From Chaetoceros tenuissimus (taxonomy: Eukaryota; Bacillariophyta; Thalassiosirophyceae; Chaetocerotales; Chaetocerotaceae), in the NCBI GenBank assembly GCA_021927905.1, contig BLLK01000069.1:1178001-1242000 (forward strand): 64,000 bases of DNA, in the 5' to 3' direction. Position 1 is the stretch's first letter. Each line of letters begins with the position of its first letter. The notes under the pieces are model-generated. The model was not told the DNA's origin. It did no database searches and saw only the letters and a program-made list of their open reading frames with translations. Position numbers and translations under genes: made by a program. Shown here in pieces: positions 10,516 through 21,582 of the stretch.

Positions 10516-10795
10516 GAGCCAATGACGTCCAATATAGCTGGTTGCTGTATACTCCTTCACTTCTTTTGAGACCCCACCATCAAAAGAGGGGTTGTAAGTA
10601 GTGTATACTAGACATAGTACATGGTAGATATTTAAAGGTATTGAGCCTTGGCACCGCAGATGGCACTGAAGCCAAAATTTTTGGCACTTTACACTATGTT
10701 ACGTATTCCAACCTACCAAGTTTACGGGCAGTGATGTATTTATAATACAGTCAACAAAGTGCAATCAAATACTAAGTCGAGCGATATAGATAGCA

Positions 10796-11501
10796 ATGAC
10801 TTCCATTGTAGAGGTAAGAGGAGCAGTCGTCAGTTTTGTAGTTTTTTATAATCTCTTAGTATTTCTGAAGCGGGTTTCCCTAGCTCTTTCCAAAAAGTCG
10901 AAAGCTTGCCTATGATGCAAGGCAACAATTATCTCAAGTACAAAACAATCTTCTTTCGTCATCGGATTTATTTGTGTCTCTTGATGAATTACAAAGACAA
11001 TTAGATCTCTTAGAGCAGTTTCTAGCAAAAGAAACGCCAGCCCAAAGGGAAATATGGAGGAGAAAAATTTTGGAACTGCGTGAAGATGCATCATCTATTA
11101 GGAGACAAGGAGAATATTTCAGTCGTATGGCAAATTCAAACATTAGAATTCAGAAAGAAAGAGAAGAACTGCTGACTAGAAGAAGGCGACGAAGAGAAGT
11201 GGGGATGGGGGATGCTGAGAGTGCTATGCAAGATCTAGCAGAAGAAAGTACGTCATTGGCTTCCTCACAAAATTTGGTTGGTGAACTTTTAATGAGTGGA
11301 CAGGCACAGCTCAATGCACTTATCGACCAGAAAAGAAGAATGAGAGGAGTCAAGAGAATGGTTTTGAATATTGGCAATACTCTAGGTCTTTCGAGCAAAA
11401 CTATGCGAATGATTGAGAAAAGAGATGAGACCGATATGTACATTGTTTTTGGGGGAATGTTTGTCACATGCATTGTAATCTACATTGTGTGGTTTCGATG
11501 A
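10796..11501 (+). CDS. Membrin/Bos1-type Qb-SNARE
   Basis: Exon 1 is only six codons (10796-10813, MTSIVE), then a 70-bp intron (GTAAGA to CCCTAG), then exon 2 at 10884-11501; the product is 211 residues. After splicing it begins with LFPKSRKLAYDARQQL, matching the N-terminal helical domain of membrins. REIWRRKILELRE is a family hallmark. The SNARE helix runs over roughly residues 120-185 (LVGELLMSGQAQLNALIDQK, then IGNTLGLSSKTMRMIEKRDE). A C-terminal membrane anchor follows (MYIVFGGMFVTCIVIYIVWF), making it a type IV membrane protein. Membrin pairs with Sed5-, Bet1- and Sec22-type SNAREs in ER-to-Golgi fusion. The assignment rests on family knowledge and visible motifs; the tiny first exon is supported by phase and by the family start. 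Confidence 0.88.
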
Positions 11502-11596
11502 GCAACAATTGAAAGTCATCTACAAATTTCTTTGCTATATATGTTTGAAAGTCAGCGAGACCTTTATTCTTTACTTAATAATGAAGCAATCGCCGT

Positions 11597-13147
11597 TTAC
11601 TCGCGACGGTTAATGGCAGAGATTTCTAATATAGCAGGATGTCGAACAATTAGTTCAAATATAACATCTAAGTCACTTTGATCACATGCAGCAAGTGCGA
11701 AAAGTTTAAGCTGAGTTCGCTCATCTACATGAGTCAAGTATTTTTTATCATCCTCATGAAACAAAACACGAAGGTCCTCCCAAGGAAGCCCATAGTGGCA
11801 AGCAATCTCTATTGGTAGTCTATTTTCTTCATGTGCCAGTTGATCAACAATTCGTCTCATGAAACCCGTACCACATGGTCGAAGCATGATAGGATGATTC
11901 TGCGGTAGGCTCAAAGATGCCACTCCTTTCCAAGCATGAAGAAAATAACTTCTTACATTGGGAAACTTCTTTTCACAAGCTCGCAAGCACATCAGAACAT
12001 TTTCCATGACAAGAGTTTCATCAGAAGCATCATGGTTATGATATTCTTGTACATCAACTATATCCCTACGTCCAAATGGATTCATTGGAATGAACCAGAG
12101 ATAATGCAAAGATGAAAATCCAAATGAATCCTTCTCTAACAGAACTCCAACGTCGATGGGATATTTCACATTATCGATTACCGAACCAACACCCAGAGCA
12201 ATTTCCAATCCTACACTATTCTTTTCCATAGCTATTTGGTGGAAAATACCAGATCCTCCATCACTCTGGGAAAGTACATCCTCACATGTTGTTACGATAT
12301 ATCTGAAAGCACCTTCATTCCCATAATGGAGAGCCCGTTGGACGAGTTTAAGTTCATTGATGAAACTTTTCAGCTCCAAAAGATGAGAGTATTCTTCTTT
12401 TAATACTTGTACGATTAGATCGAAGCAAAAGTTCTCATTATCCCCAGACACACTAGTTAGGGACATTTCGAACCAGCAAGAGAATTTCTTTGTATCAATA
12501 CCGTTTGTTTCATTGCTTAGACCTGAATCGTTTGTACCATCATGCTCCCAGTTCAAAAACTCATGACGCCAAAATTCGTTTGCTTGTTGTCCAACATCAA
12601 CATCACTATCAACGTATGAAGACCATGGCATTAGTATTTCATCGCTGTAACCCTCTTGCCTTGCAGAACTTTTGTTTACCAAAGTTGATCTACATATAAT
12701 TCTGATCAAATCATAAAGTAGGCATTTTCGCCCTATTATTCGTGAGAAATGAGTTGCCCTCTTGACTATCTTGTCGTTGTGAACCAAATGAGTATGACAC
12801 TTCAGCAATTCAAGAACTTCATCATCTAATGCGCGCTCCAACAGCTCTAAAACATACTGCTCAATCATATCGGCGCATTCACCCCATCTGCAAAACGCAC
12901 TCTTATTCTTCAACAAGAATTTGTCATCAAATTCTTGAAGAAGGATGCTATGATTACACCGGTGTTTGCGAATCGTCTTGAAAAACAAGTAGACTGATAG
13001 AGGTACAGAATTTAGCGTTATCAGTTCTTTCATGTCGTCATCTTCTCGTATATCAAGATCATCATTATCAAAGCAATATTTGAGCCGCATCCAGTTCTTT
13101 TGTTGGAATAGACTGTTGTATATTTTGAAGTGCATTACACTAAGCAT
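11597..13147 (-). CDS. Large hypothetical protein, possibly degenerate helical repeats
   Basis: A single exon of 516 residues; a second in-frame Met four codons in (13135) is an equally good start. The protein is helical and rich in Leu, Cys and His. Sections such as LPIEIACHYGLPWEDLRVLF and FALAACDQSDLDVIFELIVRHP look like weak ankyrin-like helix pairs, with LPIEIACHYG resembling the LPLHxAC signature of diatom ankyrin-like proteins. There is no signal peptide or membrane helix. I do not recognise a family. Codon use is AT-rich like its neighbours, so it looks native. Confidence 0.6.
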   Translation of the reverse strand: MLSVMHFKIYNSLFQQKNWMRLKYCFDNDDLDIREDDDMKELITLNSVPLSVYLFFKTIRKHRCNHSILLQEFDDKFLLKNKSAFCRWGECADMIEQYVLELLERALDDEVLELLKCHTHLVHNDKIVKRATHFSRIIGRKCLLYDLIRIICRSTLVNKSSARQEGYSDEILMPWSSYVDSDVDVGQQANEFWRHEFLNWEHDGTNDSGLSNETNGIDTKKFSCWFEMSLTSVSGDNENFCFDLIVQVLKEEYSHLLELKSFINELKLVQRALHYGNEGAFRYIVTTCEDVLSQSDGGSGIFHQIAMEKNSVGLEIALGVGSVIDNVKYPIDVGVLLEKDSFGFSSLHYLWFIPMNPFGRRDIVDVQEYHNHDASDETLVMENVLMCLRACEKKFPNVRSYFLHAWKGVASLSLPQNHPIMLRPCGTGFMRRIVDQLAHEENRLPIEIACHYGLPWEDLRVLFHEDDKKYLTHVDERTQLKLFALAACDQSDLDVIFELIVRHPAILEISAINRRE

Positions 13148-13605
13148 GATTAATTATTATGTAGACAGAAGCTTGTAATAAGAAGCGTTCCTACTATCGA
13201 GTGATGTGAACTTCCTTCCTAACTTTTGCTTGTGCCTAACAGTTCAAAACTTGTTCAGAAAAAGGCTACGTGGATTATTTCAGAGAGTTTTAAAATGTTC
13301 GCTTTTGCGGCTTCTCACACCAGATGTTATGAGGTGCACCAGAGAAACAATGTCAATAAGAGACTTGATTGATGAAAATGTGAATCACTCCCGGGGACAA
13401 ACGCATGGATACTTTGACGGGCATCTTTGTTTCCGATCCTACGACGTACATACAAGGTATCACAACAAGTTTCAAGGTACTCACCTTCTCAACGTCATTG
13501 TAGACAAGCTCCTGTTTGTGTGCTCCTCCGCCAATTGACGAGTACTTACATACAAGCAAGCGAGATACAAGTATTCGGACTCCTAACATTTTATAGGAGT
13601 TTTTA
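13148..13605. other. Spacer, 458 bp
   Basis: Divergent intergenic region between the hypothetical protein and the aminotransferase. It holds short overlapping frames on both strands but nothing that resembles a gene. Confidence 0.5.
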
Positions 13606-14940
13606 ATGAGGTTAACTAGATTCTTGACGCAACTCGGGCGACTTTCCTTGGTCTCCTCCTTAACTCCTCTTCAGACCCATAGAACATCATCCAGTTACAA
13701 AATGATGCAGAATCTTTCAACTAGCACTAAAGTACAAGAAACACTTGATCCTTGTGTAGTGTTGATGAAACAGCTGATTTCTAAATATAATCATTTATGG
13801 GTAGATGAAAAGATTTATAGTCTAGCACAAGGGGTTGTCTACTGGACCCCACCAGATGAAGTCAATACTGCAATGTTGAAAGCCATTGGCGATGATTCGA
13901 CAGCTCTACATTCTTATGCACCCGATGAAGGCCTACCAGAATTGATTTCGGAAATTAAATCCAAATTGAAAAGAGAAAATAATTTAGACAAGGATCTAGA
14001 AGTAATAGTTACACCGGGCGCCAATGCTGCATATATGAACTGCGTATTGACCCTCTTGGATGAAAATGATCTAGCAGTTGTTTTCAAACCATATTATTTC
14101 AATCATGTCATGGCAATTCAGATGACAAGGGGTAATGATGCTATTCTCGAAGGGCCTATTGATGAAGATGGATATCCATCTATCTCCTGGCTCCAAGAGC
14201 AATTGGAGGAAAAACAAGGGAGAATAAAAATGGTTACTATAACGAATCCTGGCAACCCAACAGGTGTTTCTATTCCGACATCGAAATTGTCGGAAATAAT
14301 TACGCTCTGTGGAAAGCATGGTGCATATGCCGTGTTTGATTGTACTTATGAACAATTTGATCATATCCGCGCAAACAGTGTGGAAATTGAATCAGAAGAC
14401 GGCTCGACATTCAGTGGTTTCAAATGCTTCTCAGATGAACATGTAATTAATATCTTTTCTTTTTCAAAAGGCTATGCCATGGCAGGATTCAGAGTAGGAT
14501 ACATTGCAGTAAATACGTGCGGTGAGACTGGTAAGGATGTATACGAGCAAATGGTCAAAGTTCAAGATACGATCCCAATTTGTACCTCACGCATCTCGCA
14601 GCATGGAGCCCTCGGTGCTCTTTCTGCTGGAAAACAATGGGTTGACAAAAAGGTTAAAACTCTTGATGTAGGTCGTCAAGCAATTCTGGACGCATTGTCA
14701 GGAATGGAAATAATAATTGGAGGAAGTGGGGCTATGTACGTAATGGCAAAACTTCCTGATGGTATGGATGATATGATTCTAGCTGAGAGGCTAGTCGAGA
14801 GCTATGGCATTGCAATCATACCTGGGAAATTCTGTGGGCTACCAGGCTGGATTAGAGTCTGTTATAGTAATCTACCATCTGATGAATGCAAGATTGCAGC
14901 TAAAAGATTGAAGACTGGTTTAAGAGATCTTTGTAGCTAG
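13606..14940 (+). CDS. Class I/II PLP-dependent aminotransferase, probably organellar
   Basis: A single exon of 444 residues. The first 40 residues are rich in Arg, Ser, Thr and Leu without acidic residues (MRLTRFLTQLGRLSL), a typical mitochondrial presequence; MMQNLST may start the mature part. The fold-type I landmarks are present in order: VTPGANAAYMNC, PYYFNH, the Asn of NPGNPTG, DCTYE, and the Schiff-base lysine in FSFSKGYAMAGFRVG. The C-terminal domain ends with GWIRVCYS, which holds the substrate-carboxylate Arg. The enzyme should transfer an amino group between an amino acid and a 2-oxo acid; the amino-acid substrate (aspartate, aromatic or kynurenine type) cannot be told from sequence by eye. 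Confidence 0.85.
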   Translation: MRLTRFLTQLGRLSLVSSLTPLQTHRTSSSYKMMQNLSTSTKVQETLDPCVVLMKQLISKYNHLWVDEKIYSLAQGVVYWTPPDEVNTAMLKAIGDDSTALHSYAPDEGLPELISEIKSKLKRENNLDKDLEVIVTPGANAAYMNCVLTLLDENDLAVVFKPYYFNHVMAIQMTRGNDAILEGPIDEDGYPSISWLQEQLEEKQGRIKMVTITNPGNPTGVSIPTSKLSEIITLCGKHGAYAVFDCTYEQFDHIRANSVEIESEDGSTFSGFKCFSDEHVINIFSFSKGYAMAGFRVGYIAVNTCGETGKDVYEQMVKVQDTIPICTSRISQHGALGALSAGKQWVDKKVKTLDVGRQAILDALSGMEIIIGGSGAMYVMAKLPDGMDDMILAERLVESYGIAIIPGKFCGLPGWIRVCYSNLPSDECKIAAKRLKTGLRDLCS

Positions 14941-14966
14941 AATAATTTATTTAATGATTAAGAAAT

Positions 14967-16931
14967 TTACTTCCTTTTGCGAGCAGATCTACGAGGTGTA
15001 TTGATGGAAAGGTCGCTTGCACTAGAGTCTCCTCTTGCTCTGGTAGATCTCCGCAATGGAGTACTAACTGAGGTTTCACTTGCATTAGACTCTCCTCTCG
15101 CTCTGGTAGATCTCCGCAATGGAGTACTAATCGAAGTTTCGCTTGCGTTAGACTCAGTCCTTGATCTTGTTCTTCTAGATGGTGTGTCAGGAACATCTTC
15201 AGTGCCAAGGGTCTCGAGTATTGAACCAGTGCCTGTGCTAGTTCTGGATTTCCTTGTTCTTGTTGGAGTCTCTTGTGATGATGCTGAATCTGTTCTCTTT
15301 CTTGATCTTGTAGCTCGTGATGACTGCTTTTGTGGTGATTGTCCCTTCTCCTTATTGTCCGCTACATCTACATTTATCTCCACTTCGACATCAGCCTCTT
15401 CGTCCTCAGGGACAGGAGGTAGCGCAGATATTACTTTCTTCTTACCAGCCCTGCTATTTTTCGTAGTCGTAGTTGTGTTTTCTTCATTTGAGACATTGTC
15501 ATTTGTACTATCCTCAGAATTATCCACTGCTTCTTCGACAGAGGAATCATCTTTTTCGTTCTGAACATCGTCTTGTTTCTCATCATTGGCATTCACAGTT
15601 CCTACCATTTCTTCGTCATCATCATCATCGTCGTCATCGTCATCTTCTACTTCTTTTTCCATTTCAACCGCCTCTTCAGCGTTTGTATCGTTGTCATCAC
15701 TTGGCTCGTCAGAATCATTCTCGGACTCGGACTCGGACTCTTCATTCTTACTGCTTATATTTGAAACACCTACATGTTCAATGGACCCAGCAGCATTTTT
15801 TGCCCATCTCTGTAATAGACTGCACATTTTGGCACCCTTTGAAAGTAAATATGCACTTGGCAAGTCTTTACGAGGTGCTACATTACATATTTCAAGGGCG
15901 TCAACCAAAAGTTTACTTCCATCTTTTTGCGCAGCTTCTTTATTCAGTTTTTCTCTTTTCAAACAACATAATGCCAAACTATCGCTACCAAGCAAAATAG
16001 AGTCAACATACCCAAAAGCTACACATGCTGCAATTTTTCTTTCTTCTTTTGAGTTTGAAAAATTTGAAAAGACGAGAGAAATTACTCTGAGCACATCATT
16101 CTTACAATCAGCATATATTCTCTTTCTTTCTTCTAAGGAAATTTTCCTTCTTTTTACTGGTCTAGATGACTCATCTTCATCGCTACTCTCATCATCACTG
16201 TCATCAGTAGTGCAAGCTTCATCCAATACTGATTTGTATATTTCTGATTGTGATAATGCAATACAAACCAAACTACCAATTACCTTTCCAAGGTCAATTG
16301 CAACTGCGTGGTCTACATCTTCCACATCAACAAGGCCAGTGGATATTTGAAATAATTTCAAGAACATTTTGATACATCTGATAACCGACTTTGGATCATT
16401 CATAGTTACAAATGCTTTTGCAACAAGTCTTATGAAGGAATTAAGATCAGTTGCACTTAAACGCCCACATACAATCTGCGAAGAAAACTTATTGAGAATA
16501 TAATCAATTGTATCTTTCTTTGTCACTAGCATTTCCAAAGTAGTAGAGTCTAGACAATGCAACTCTTTCAGCATATCTTTATCTTTCCTCTCAGTAGCAC
16601 GTATAAGATTGTACTGAATAAGTTCATCGTTGAAATTTGGCAAAGAAAAAGTAGTTTCAGCTTCTTCAACTTCTTCTGTCTCGTTTCTCTCCTCAAATTC
16701 TTTCATTCTATTTTCAACCTCTAGCTTCATTATTTTGACGCAGTTTTCCAAGTCTCCATCGACAGACTTTCTAATAGGCGAACCCATAGGCAAAGCTTCG
16801 ATAGATTTGTGTAATAAAACCCTGATTGCCTTTGCATCTTTCACGAGTAAGGAAAGAGCATGGTCAGGAATCTGGTTTGAGATTCCAGATAGGAAAGTTC
16901 TCACTGCCTTTGCTTTGGATTTGCTTGGCAT
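14967..16931 (-). CDS. Nuclear-type protein with helical N-half, acidic middle and basic repeated tail
   Basis: A 654-residue single exon. Residues 1-370 are helical and Leu-rich, possibly alpha-solenoid. Residues 390-470 are extremely acidic (a run of Asp and Glu). The tail after about 520 is basic and Ser/Thr-rich, with an imperfect repeat of about 20 residues, unit STPLRRSTRARGESNASETS, seen about three times, and it ends in RRSARKRK, a likely nuclear localisation signal. Acidic-plus-basic organisation is typical of nucleolar or chromatin factors. The family is not recognised. Its start lies only 60 bp from the target duplication of the Mutator-like element, so its promoter has probably been displaced by the insertion. 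Confidence 0.72.
   Translation of the reverse strand: MPSKSKAKAVRTFLSGISNQIPDHALSLLVKDAKAIRVLLHKSIEALPMGSPIRKSVDGDLENCVKIMKLEVENRMKEFEERNETEEVEEAETTFSLPNFNDELIQYNLIRATERKDKDMLKELHCLDSTTLEMLVTKKDTIDYILNKFSSQIVCGRLSATDLNSFIRLVAKAFVTMNDPKSVIRCIKMFLKLFQISTGLVDVEDVDHAVAIDLGKVIGSLVCIALSQSEIYKSVLDEACTTDDSDDESSDEDESSRPVKRRKISLEERKRIYADCKNDVLRVISLVFSNFSNSKEERKIAACVAFGYVDSILLGSDSLALCCLKREKLNKEAAQKDGSKLLVDALEICNVAPRKDLPSAYLLSKGAKMCSLLQRWAKNAAGSIEHVGVSNISSKNEESESESENDSDEPSDDNDTNAEEAVEMEKEVEDDDDDDDDDDEEMVGTVNANDEKQDDVQNEKDDSSVEEAVDNSEDSTNDNVSNEENTTTTTKNSRAGKKKVISALPPVPEDEEADVEVEINVDVADNKEKGQSPQKQSSRATRSRKRTDSASSQETPTRTRKSRTSTGTGSILETLGTEDVPDTPSRRTRSRTESNASETSISTPLRRSTRARGESNASETSVSTPLRRSTRARGDSSASDLSINTPRRSARKRK
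15000..15185. repeat. Tandem 60-bp coding repeat
   Basis: About three imperfect copies of a 60-bp unit encode the basic STPLRRSTRARG tail of the minus-strand protein; the block at 15044-15064 (CTGGTAGATCTCCGCAATGG) recurs at 15104-15124. The repeat keeps frame, as expected for slippage within a coding region. Confidence 0.7.
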
Positions 16932-16991
16932 CTTTTCGTTAATTTTACAGACTATAAAAGGATTGATAGTGTCAGTAGTTTATTGTTTTCA

Positions 16992-17003
16992 TATAAAAAT
17001 GTA
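16992..17003. repeat. Left target-site duplication of the MULE
   Basis: TATAAAAATGTA here is repeated exactly at 23148-23159, immediately outside the other inverted repeat. Where the repeat end is drawn shifts the duplication between 8 and 12 bp; 9-11 bp is usual for Mutator-like elements. Confidence 0.85.
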
Positions 17004-17092
17004 GAGTTCGTTCTGGCACCGAAAAAATCTGGCACCGATTACACCGAAATTTCTAATACCACCTCCTTCACGGATAACTCACCTGTGGTACA
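17004..17092 (+). repeat. Left terminal inverted repeat of the MULE
   Basis: Matches the reverse complement of 23059-23147 almost perfectly; one visible difference is CTGGCACC here against CTTGCACC in the right copy. It starts GAGTTCGTTCTGGCACCG, and the CTGGCACCGA word occurs twice. Confidence 0.93.
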
Positions 17093-17368
17093 GGAACAAT
17101 CCAAGACAAACCACCAGACGCTCTTCTAACAGAGCCAAGTCATACATAAGAGTAAATTTTGGCAGCACACATAAGTCTCTTATTCAATCCATAACAGAAT
17201 CCAAATACACCTATCGATAAAATGAATGTAACTAAACAAATATATGCTACCGCCATGATAGATGTGTGGAAGGCCATATGATGGTCAATCTATTGAATCA
17301 TTTGATCTATAGTTCCTATGCGAACCTGAACATCCCTCTGTAATTACCGAAGGAGTGATACGAGCAAC

Positions 17369-20300
17369 ATGAGTAACCTGGATGACCTTGACCTTCCATC
17401 AATAACAGAATGTTCAACTGCTTCTATTGAATCTGGTTCTATAGAAAACGAAAATGGATGTAATTCCAGCACAAAAAAGAATTCCATTCCTGTTTATGTA
17501 TTCAAAAATGCCACAGATCCAAGTACGGAGAAGAGTAAGTTGCTTCTTTGCTTTCATCCACCTTTCTACTTTAAAAAAATACTCACATGCTTCAACATTA
17601 GCCCTTTCATTTCCTACAAAAAACAAAGAATACTTCACAAGTGAAAGGAAGACCTTCCTTCAAAAACATGCCCCGAGAAAGGATTTATCTGTGAAAGCAT
17701 TAGCATTTAGAAAAGCTGTAGATCACGACAAAGAAAAATCTATGATCCTTCAGCAATATGATTTTAAAGCTTCTTTACCTGATAATCTTTCAGACATGTC
17801 TCCACAGGAGGCCTGTTCTTCGTTATTTCCCTGCAACAGTATATGGAGAAGCCGTGAAGACGTGTATCTTGCCGTCAATTACATTGGTCAACTGAAAGGT
17901 TTTTCCCTGCGGAAGGAAGAATTGAAGATTTCATGCTCTTTATCAGGGCAACCTCATGGAGTCAATTCCCACAAAGTTAAATGTCCATTCAAGATCGTGA
18001 TCAATCCTTTGTATGAAATTCCTAAAGAACTCCAAGAAAGGTTGAGCAAAGATGAATTACACGAGCTTACATCATTAATCAAATATGAAAGTCTCTGTGT
18101 GATTTCTAAATGTGAAGTGGAACATAATCACCCAGTTGATACTCAAAACCGCTTTTCTTGCGATAAAAGAAGTGGGCATTTAAGCTCAAAATTGAAACCT
18201 GAGATACTTTACGCACTGCTTCAAATCAGCATGAATTCTACACAGCTCAAAACTAATATTATGCGGGGTATATTAACAGCGTCTTGTCCTCCTTGCCAAC
18301 ATTGGGATGCACAGCAACTAGACAATTTGCGAAAGAAACTGAGACAAATGGGAGAGAATATGAAAGCCAACAACAGACTATTTCATGATATGGACCACTT
18401 CTTGGCACAATTTCAAGATGATACTGGCTTTTTTGACGGCTTGTTTGAAAATGAAGATCACGAAGAATGGGGTGATAAGATTTTGTTCAATATCGACGAT
18501 TTCTACAAACTTGCAGACACAGCCGTCTTTGGGAAGTCGAAAGATTCTGGTGATAATCGAATCATAACAAACAGTCAAATGTACAAACTCAGTGATGAAA
18601 ACTTTGACTTTTCCATTGGAGTGGACGAGGATGATAATATTGTCAGTATTTTTTGGCAAACTGGTGCACAGAGGGCTGCGTTTGATCGATATGGTTCTAC
18701 TCTTTGTGCTGACGGGATGGGTAGAGTCACGAACACTCAAGGTTGGAAAATTTTATCATTATGTGTCCGAGATGAACATGGTAAATTGCATCGAGCTGGA
18801 GACCTACTCTACTATTATGATGAAAGCTCTGACGGATTTCTCTTTGGTATTGACAGCCTTCTAGACATGAGCAATAGAACACGCGAAAGTATTCTGGTTT
18901 TTAGTGGTGACTTATTTTTCAATCAGAAAATGATTACTGAAAAATTCAATCTTCCCAATGCTGTGTTTGTTTCTGATCAATGGCACCTTATAAAGGCGAT
19001 GAAGGACCAGATCCACGAGAGATATCTTCGCGAAACCAACAGTTTCTTTCGAGGCATGGTGTATGCACAAAATGAGAATGATTTTAACCAGGCATCAAGT
19101 TCGTTCATCGATCAAATGAAAAAGAACGGTGCTAACAATGATCACATAGATTGGGTCAAGAAGAACCTTATCAACAAGGAGACAAGACATAAGTACAGTC
19201 AATTTGAATTGAACCAGATCAAAGGGACTTTGAACTTTCACGGCTCTACGGTATGTGAACAGAACCATTCCTCCATAGTTTCTCAATTAGGTGTGGGATA
19301 TTATGAAGAACCTCACAAACTCCAGAAAGACCTTATTCAAATGACTAAATTGGTCCAGCGTAATTTATACACTCGGTTGACAGAAGAAAGAAGAGAGCTT
19401 ACGAACCTTAACCGTCATGCAGGAAATTCAATGTTACAAACCAGCACGAACATGACGGAAAATGTGTCGCTAAACTTAGCTGGTTACAAGCATTTCAAAG
19501 CAGAGTACGAACAATCCTGCTATTATTGCAAGGAAATACTTGATGATGGAAAAATCAAGATTTACAATAAAAAGTTCCCCGAGAACTCTGTCATTTTCGA
19601 TAGTACGGAAGATAGATGTACCTGCAGTAAAAGTGTAGCTATGATGATCCAGTGTAGACATGAAATTGTACTTTGTGATCATGTGTATGACCCATCGCGA
19701 TTTGACATTCGATGGAAATACATGTCAAAAGCTACACTTGCCAAACGAAAAGCTCACCGAGAGGAGTACTATCTTCCAAGTGATGACATTGTCCAAGAAT
19801 GCAAACGGGTTACCTCAATCATGGAAAGAAAGAGGAATATGAGAGTTAGTTCTTCTATAGCCAGAAATACTACTCATAATGAAGTTTGTGACTCCACTTC
19901 TCGGTCAGTACTTTGTGATTCACCTGCTACCGATCAATTTCAAGATGAAGGTACTATCTCTGATTCACATGATGAATTTCAAGGCGAGGGTTCTATCTCT
20001 GATTCACATGACGAGATACAACCTTCTGATATCTTAGAGGCCCAAGGATCTGACCTCTCCTACAATACTGTTTTGGAAAATGCCAAGTGTTTGGTAAACA
20101 CTCTAAGTAAACTCGGAGATTCGTATCTCGCAGCAGGGAACATTTTGTTTAATAATCTTACCAAGAATCTACGTCACGGTTCGGAGGTTACTGCTTCTAC
20201 ATTACTAGAAAAGGGAGAAAAAATAGCTCGTTCATTGGTCCCCTCCGTAAGAATTATCACAAATATTTCCAGAAATTCATCTGTAAACAATGTCACGGAT

Positions 20301-21239
20301 GAATTCAGTCGTACAGGTAAAAGAACACGTATCCCAAGTATCAGAGAGAAAGTTGGAGGAAGAAAGAAGCCGAAGAAGGCGAAAACATGTGATGTATGCG
20401 GCAGTAATGGTCATAACAAAAGTACATGTCCTTCGATGGAATTTGGCATTGATATTTCCATAGACTATATGTTACGTCTCAAAGGTCAAGCAGAAAAAGG
20501 AGAAGATGTTGGAAGGTTATCGTCTCTCTCACATGAATACGAACAAGCACCAGACAAGTTTTTGAAACGCAGTCATCACTATACTCTCCATTGTTTCGTT
20601 ACAAAGCTCGAGAGTTTTTCTGGAGAAATTCCTACATCAAATCTATATGCCGTTATGAGTCAGTTAGAATTCGAACCGTTAACAAATGGAGAGAAATTGT
20701 TGAAACCAGATGAAGATATGTCTAAGAAGTACGTTTCTTTTGCTGAATTTGAAGCGCATATCAGAGCCATGGCTGGTACGGGAAACACAGGAAAGAGAAG
20801 ATGGCATGTTTTTGATAACATTAAAGGAGATGTGGCAAAAATGATACAAAATGATATGAAGATTGTTACGTCACAACCTCCATCGCAACAAGTAGTCAAT
20901 TCTGCTATCCAACCAATGCAAATGTCACAACCTTCATCGCAACACGTACTCGCTTTCCAACCAATGCAAATGTCACAGTCTTCGATGCAACAGGTGGTCG
21001 GTTCTCATGTGCAGATGAGTAATGCTATCCACCCAATGCATACTATGCATATGTCAATGAGTCAATTTCCAATGTTTCCACAGAATGGTTTATCACAACA
21101 ATCGTATCAGCATTTTGGATATGGTCCGTCGTTATCACAGCAACCACCCCAATTTCAGATCCTATCGCAACCACAGTATGTAAATGGTTCTGATATGTTT
21201 CCACAAGATCAGGATATGTCAGGAGACGAACAATCCTAA
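17369..21239 (+). CDS. MULE transposase with zinc-finger, DDE, SWIM and zinc-knuckle domains
   Basis: Exons 17369-17534 and 17602-21239 (intron GTAAGT to CATTAG, phase 1); the product is 1267 residues. Domains in order: a C-C-H-H region of the FAR1/WRKY-GCM1 kind at about 165-230 (CSLSG, VKCPF, EVEHNHP) for binding the ends; the MULE catalytic core at about 390-600 with FSIGVDEDDN, CADGMGRV, FSGDLFFNQ and VFVSDQWHLIKA, supplying the acidic triad; a SWIM zinc finger near 728-745 (CTCSK then QCRHE); a CCHC knuckle near 985 (CDVCGSNGHNKSTCP); and a Gln/Met/Ser-rich tail (VGSHVQMSNAI, then SQQPPQFQILSQPQY). All elements of a working enzyme are visible and there are no internal stops. The choice of start at 17369 rests on the splice phase; without the intron, a shorter frame would begin at 17454. 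Confidence 0.88.
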
Positions 21240-21582
21240 TCTTAAGATCTAAGATCTACGGTCAGGTACTTGAATTTGCATACAATAGCATTACAATAAT
21301 TTGAAGAAAGTATAATCTCAATTAGATCAATTTCATTATAATATGTATAGATTACGGTAGAGTACAATCGTAGAGTAGAATTCAAACAAAAGAGGTAAAC
21401 TTTACATTAAAACATGTACCGCACCTGTATCTAGGAAATCTTGAGAAAACACGTTGGTTAATTCCTTAGAGAAAATTGATCAAGAAATCACGGTAATTAT
21501 ATATCTGTATGTGCATCAGAGAATGAGGGGGTAATCCCAACGTAAATCCCAACGTAGAGGTTTCTCAGCGTGAAATAGCATC
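21240..21582. other. Spacer inside the MULE, 343 bp
   Basis: Between the transposase stop and the second gene. Apart from a short palindrome around AAGATCTAAGATCT (21244) I see nothing coding. It presumably holds the transposase 3' UTR and the promoter of the second gene. Confidence 0.5.

Larger units (their letters stand above)
9049..10795. other. Gene-poor AT-rich region with a GC-rich hairpin
   Basis: About 1.7 kb with no reading frame that I can defend. Two overlapping frames at 9971-10601 lack any recognisable composition and run through AT-rich DNA. The interval holds the TGACGTCA site at 9292 and a cluster of GGCACC/GGTGCC words between about 10460 and 10690, described separately. Confidence 0.5.

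Noticed and set aside
9971-10601. Two overlapping plus-strand frames
   Set aside because: AT-driven, no domain, no splice logic; they cross the GC-rich hairpin.
15473-16350. Ser/Leu-rich plus-strand frames opposite the acidic protein
   Set aside because: They mirror the low-complexity Asp/Glu and basic regions of the minus-strand gene.
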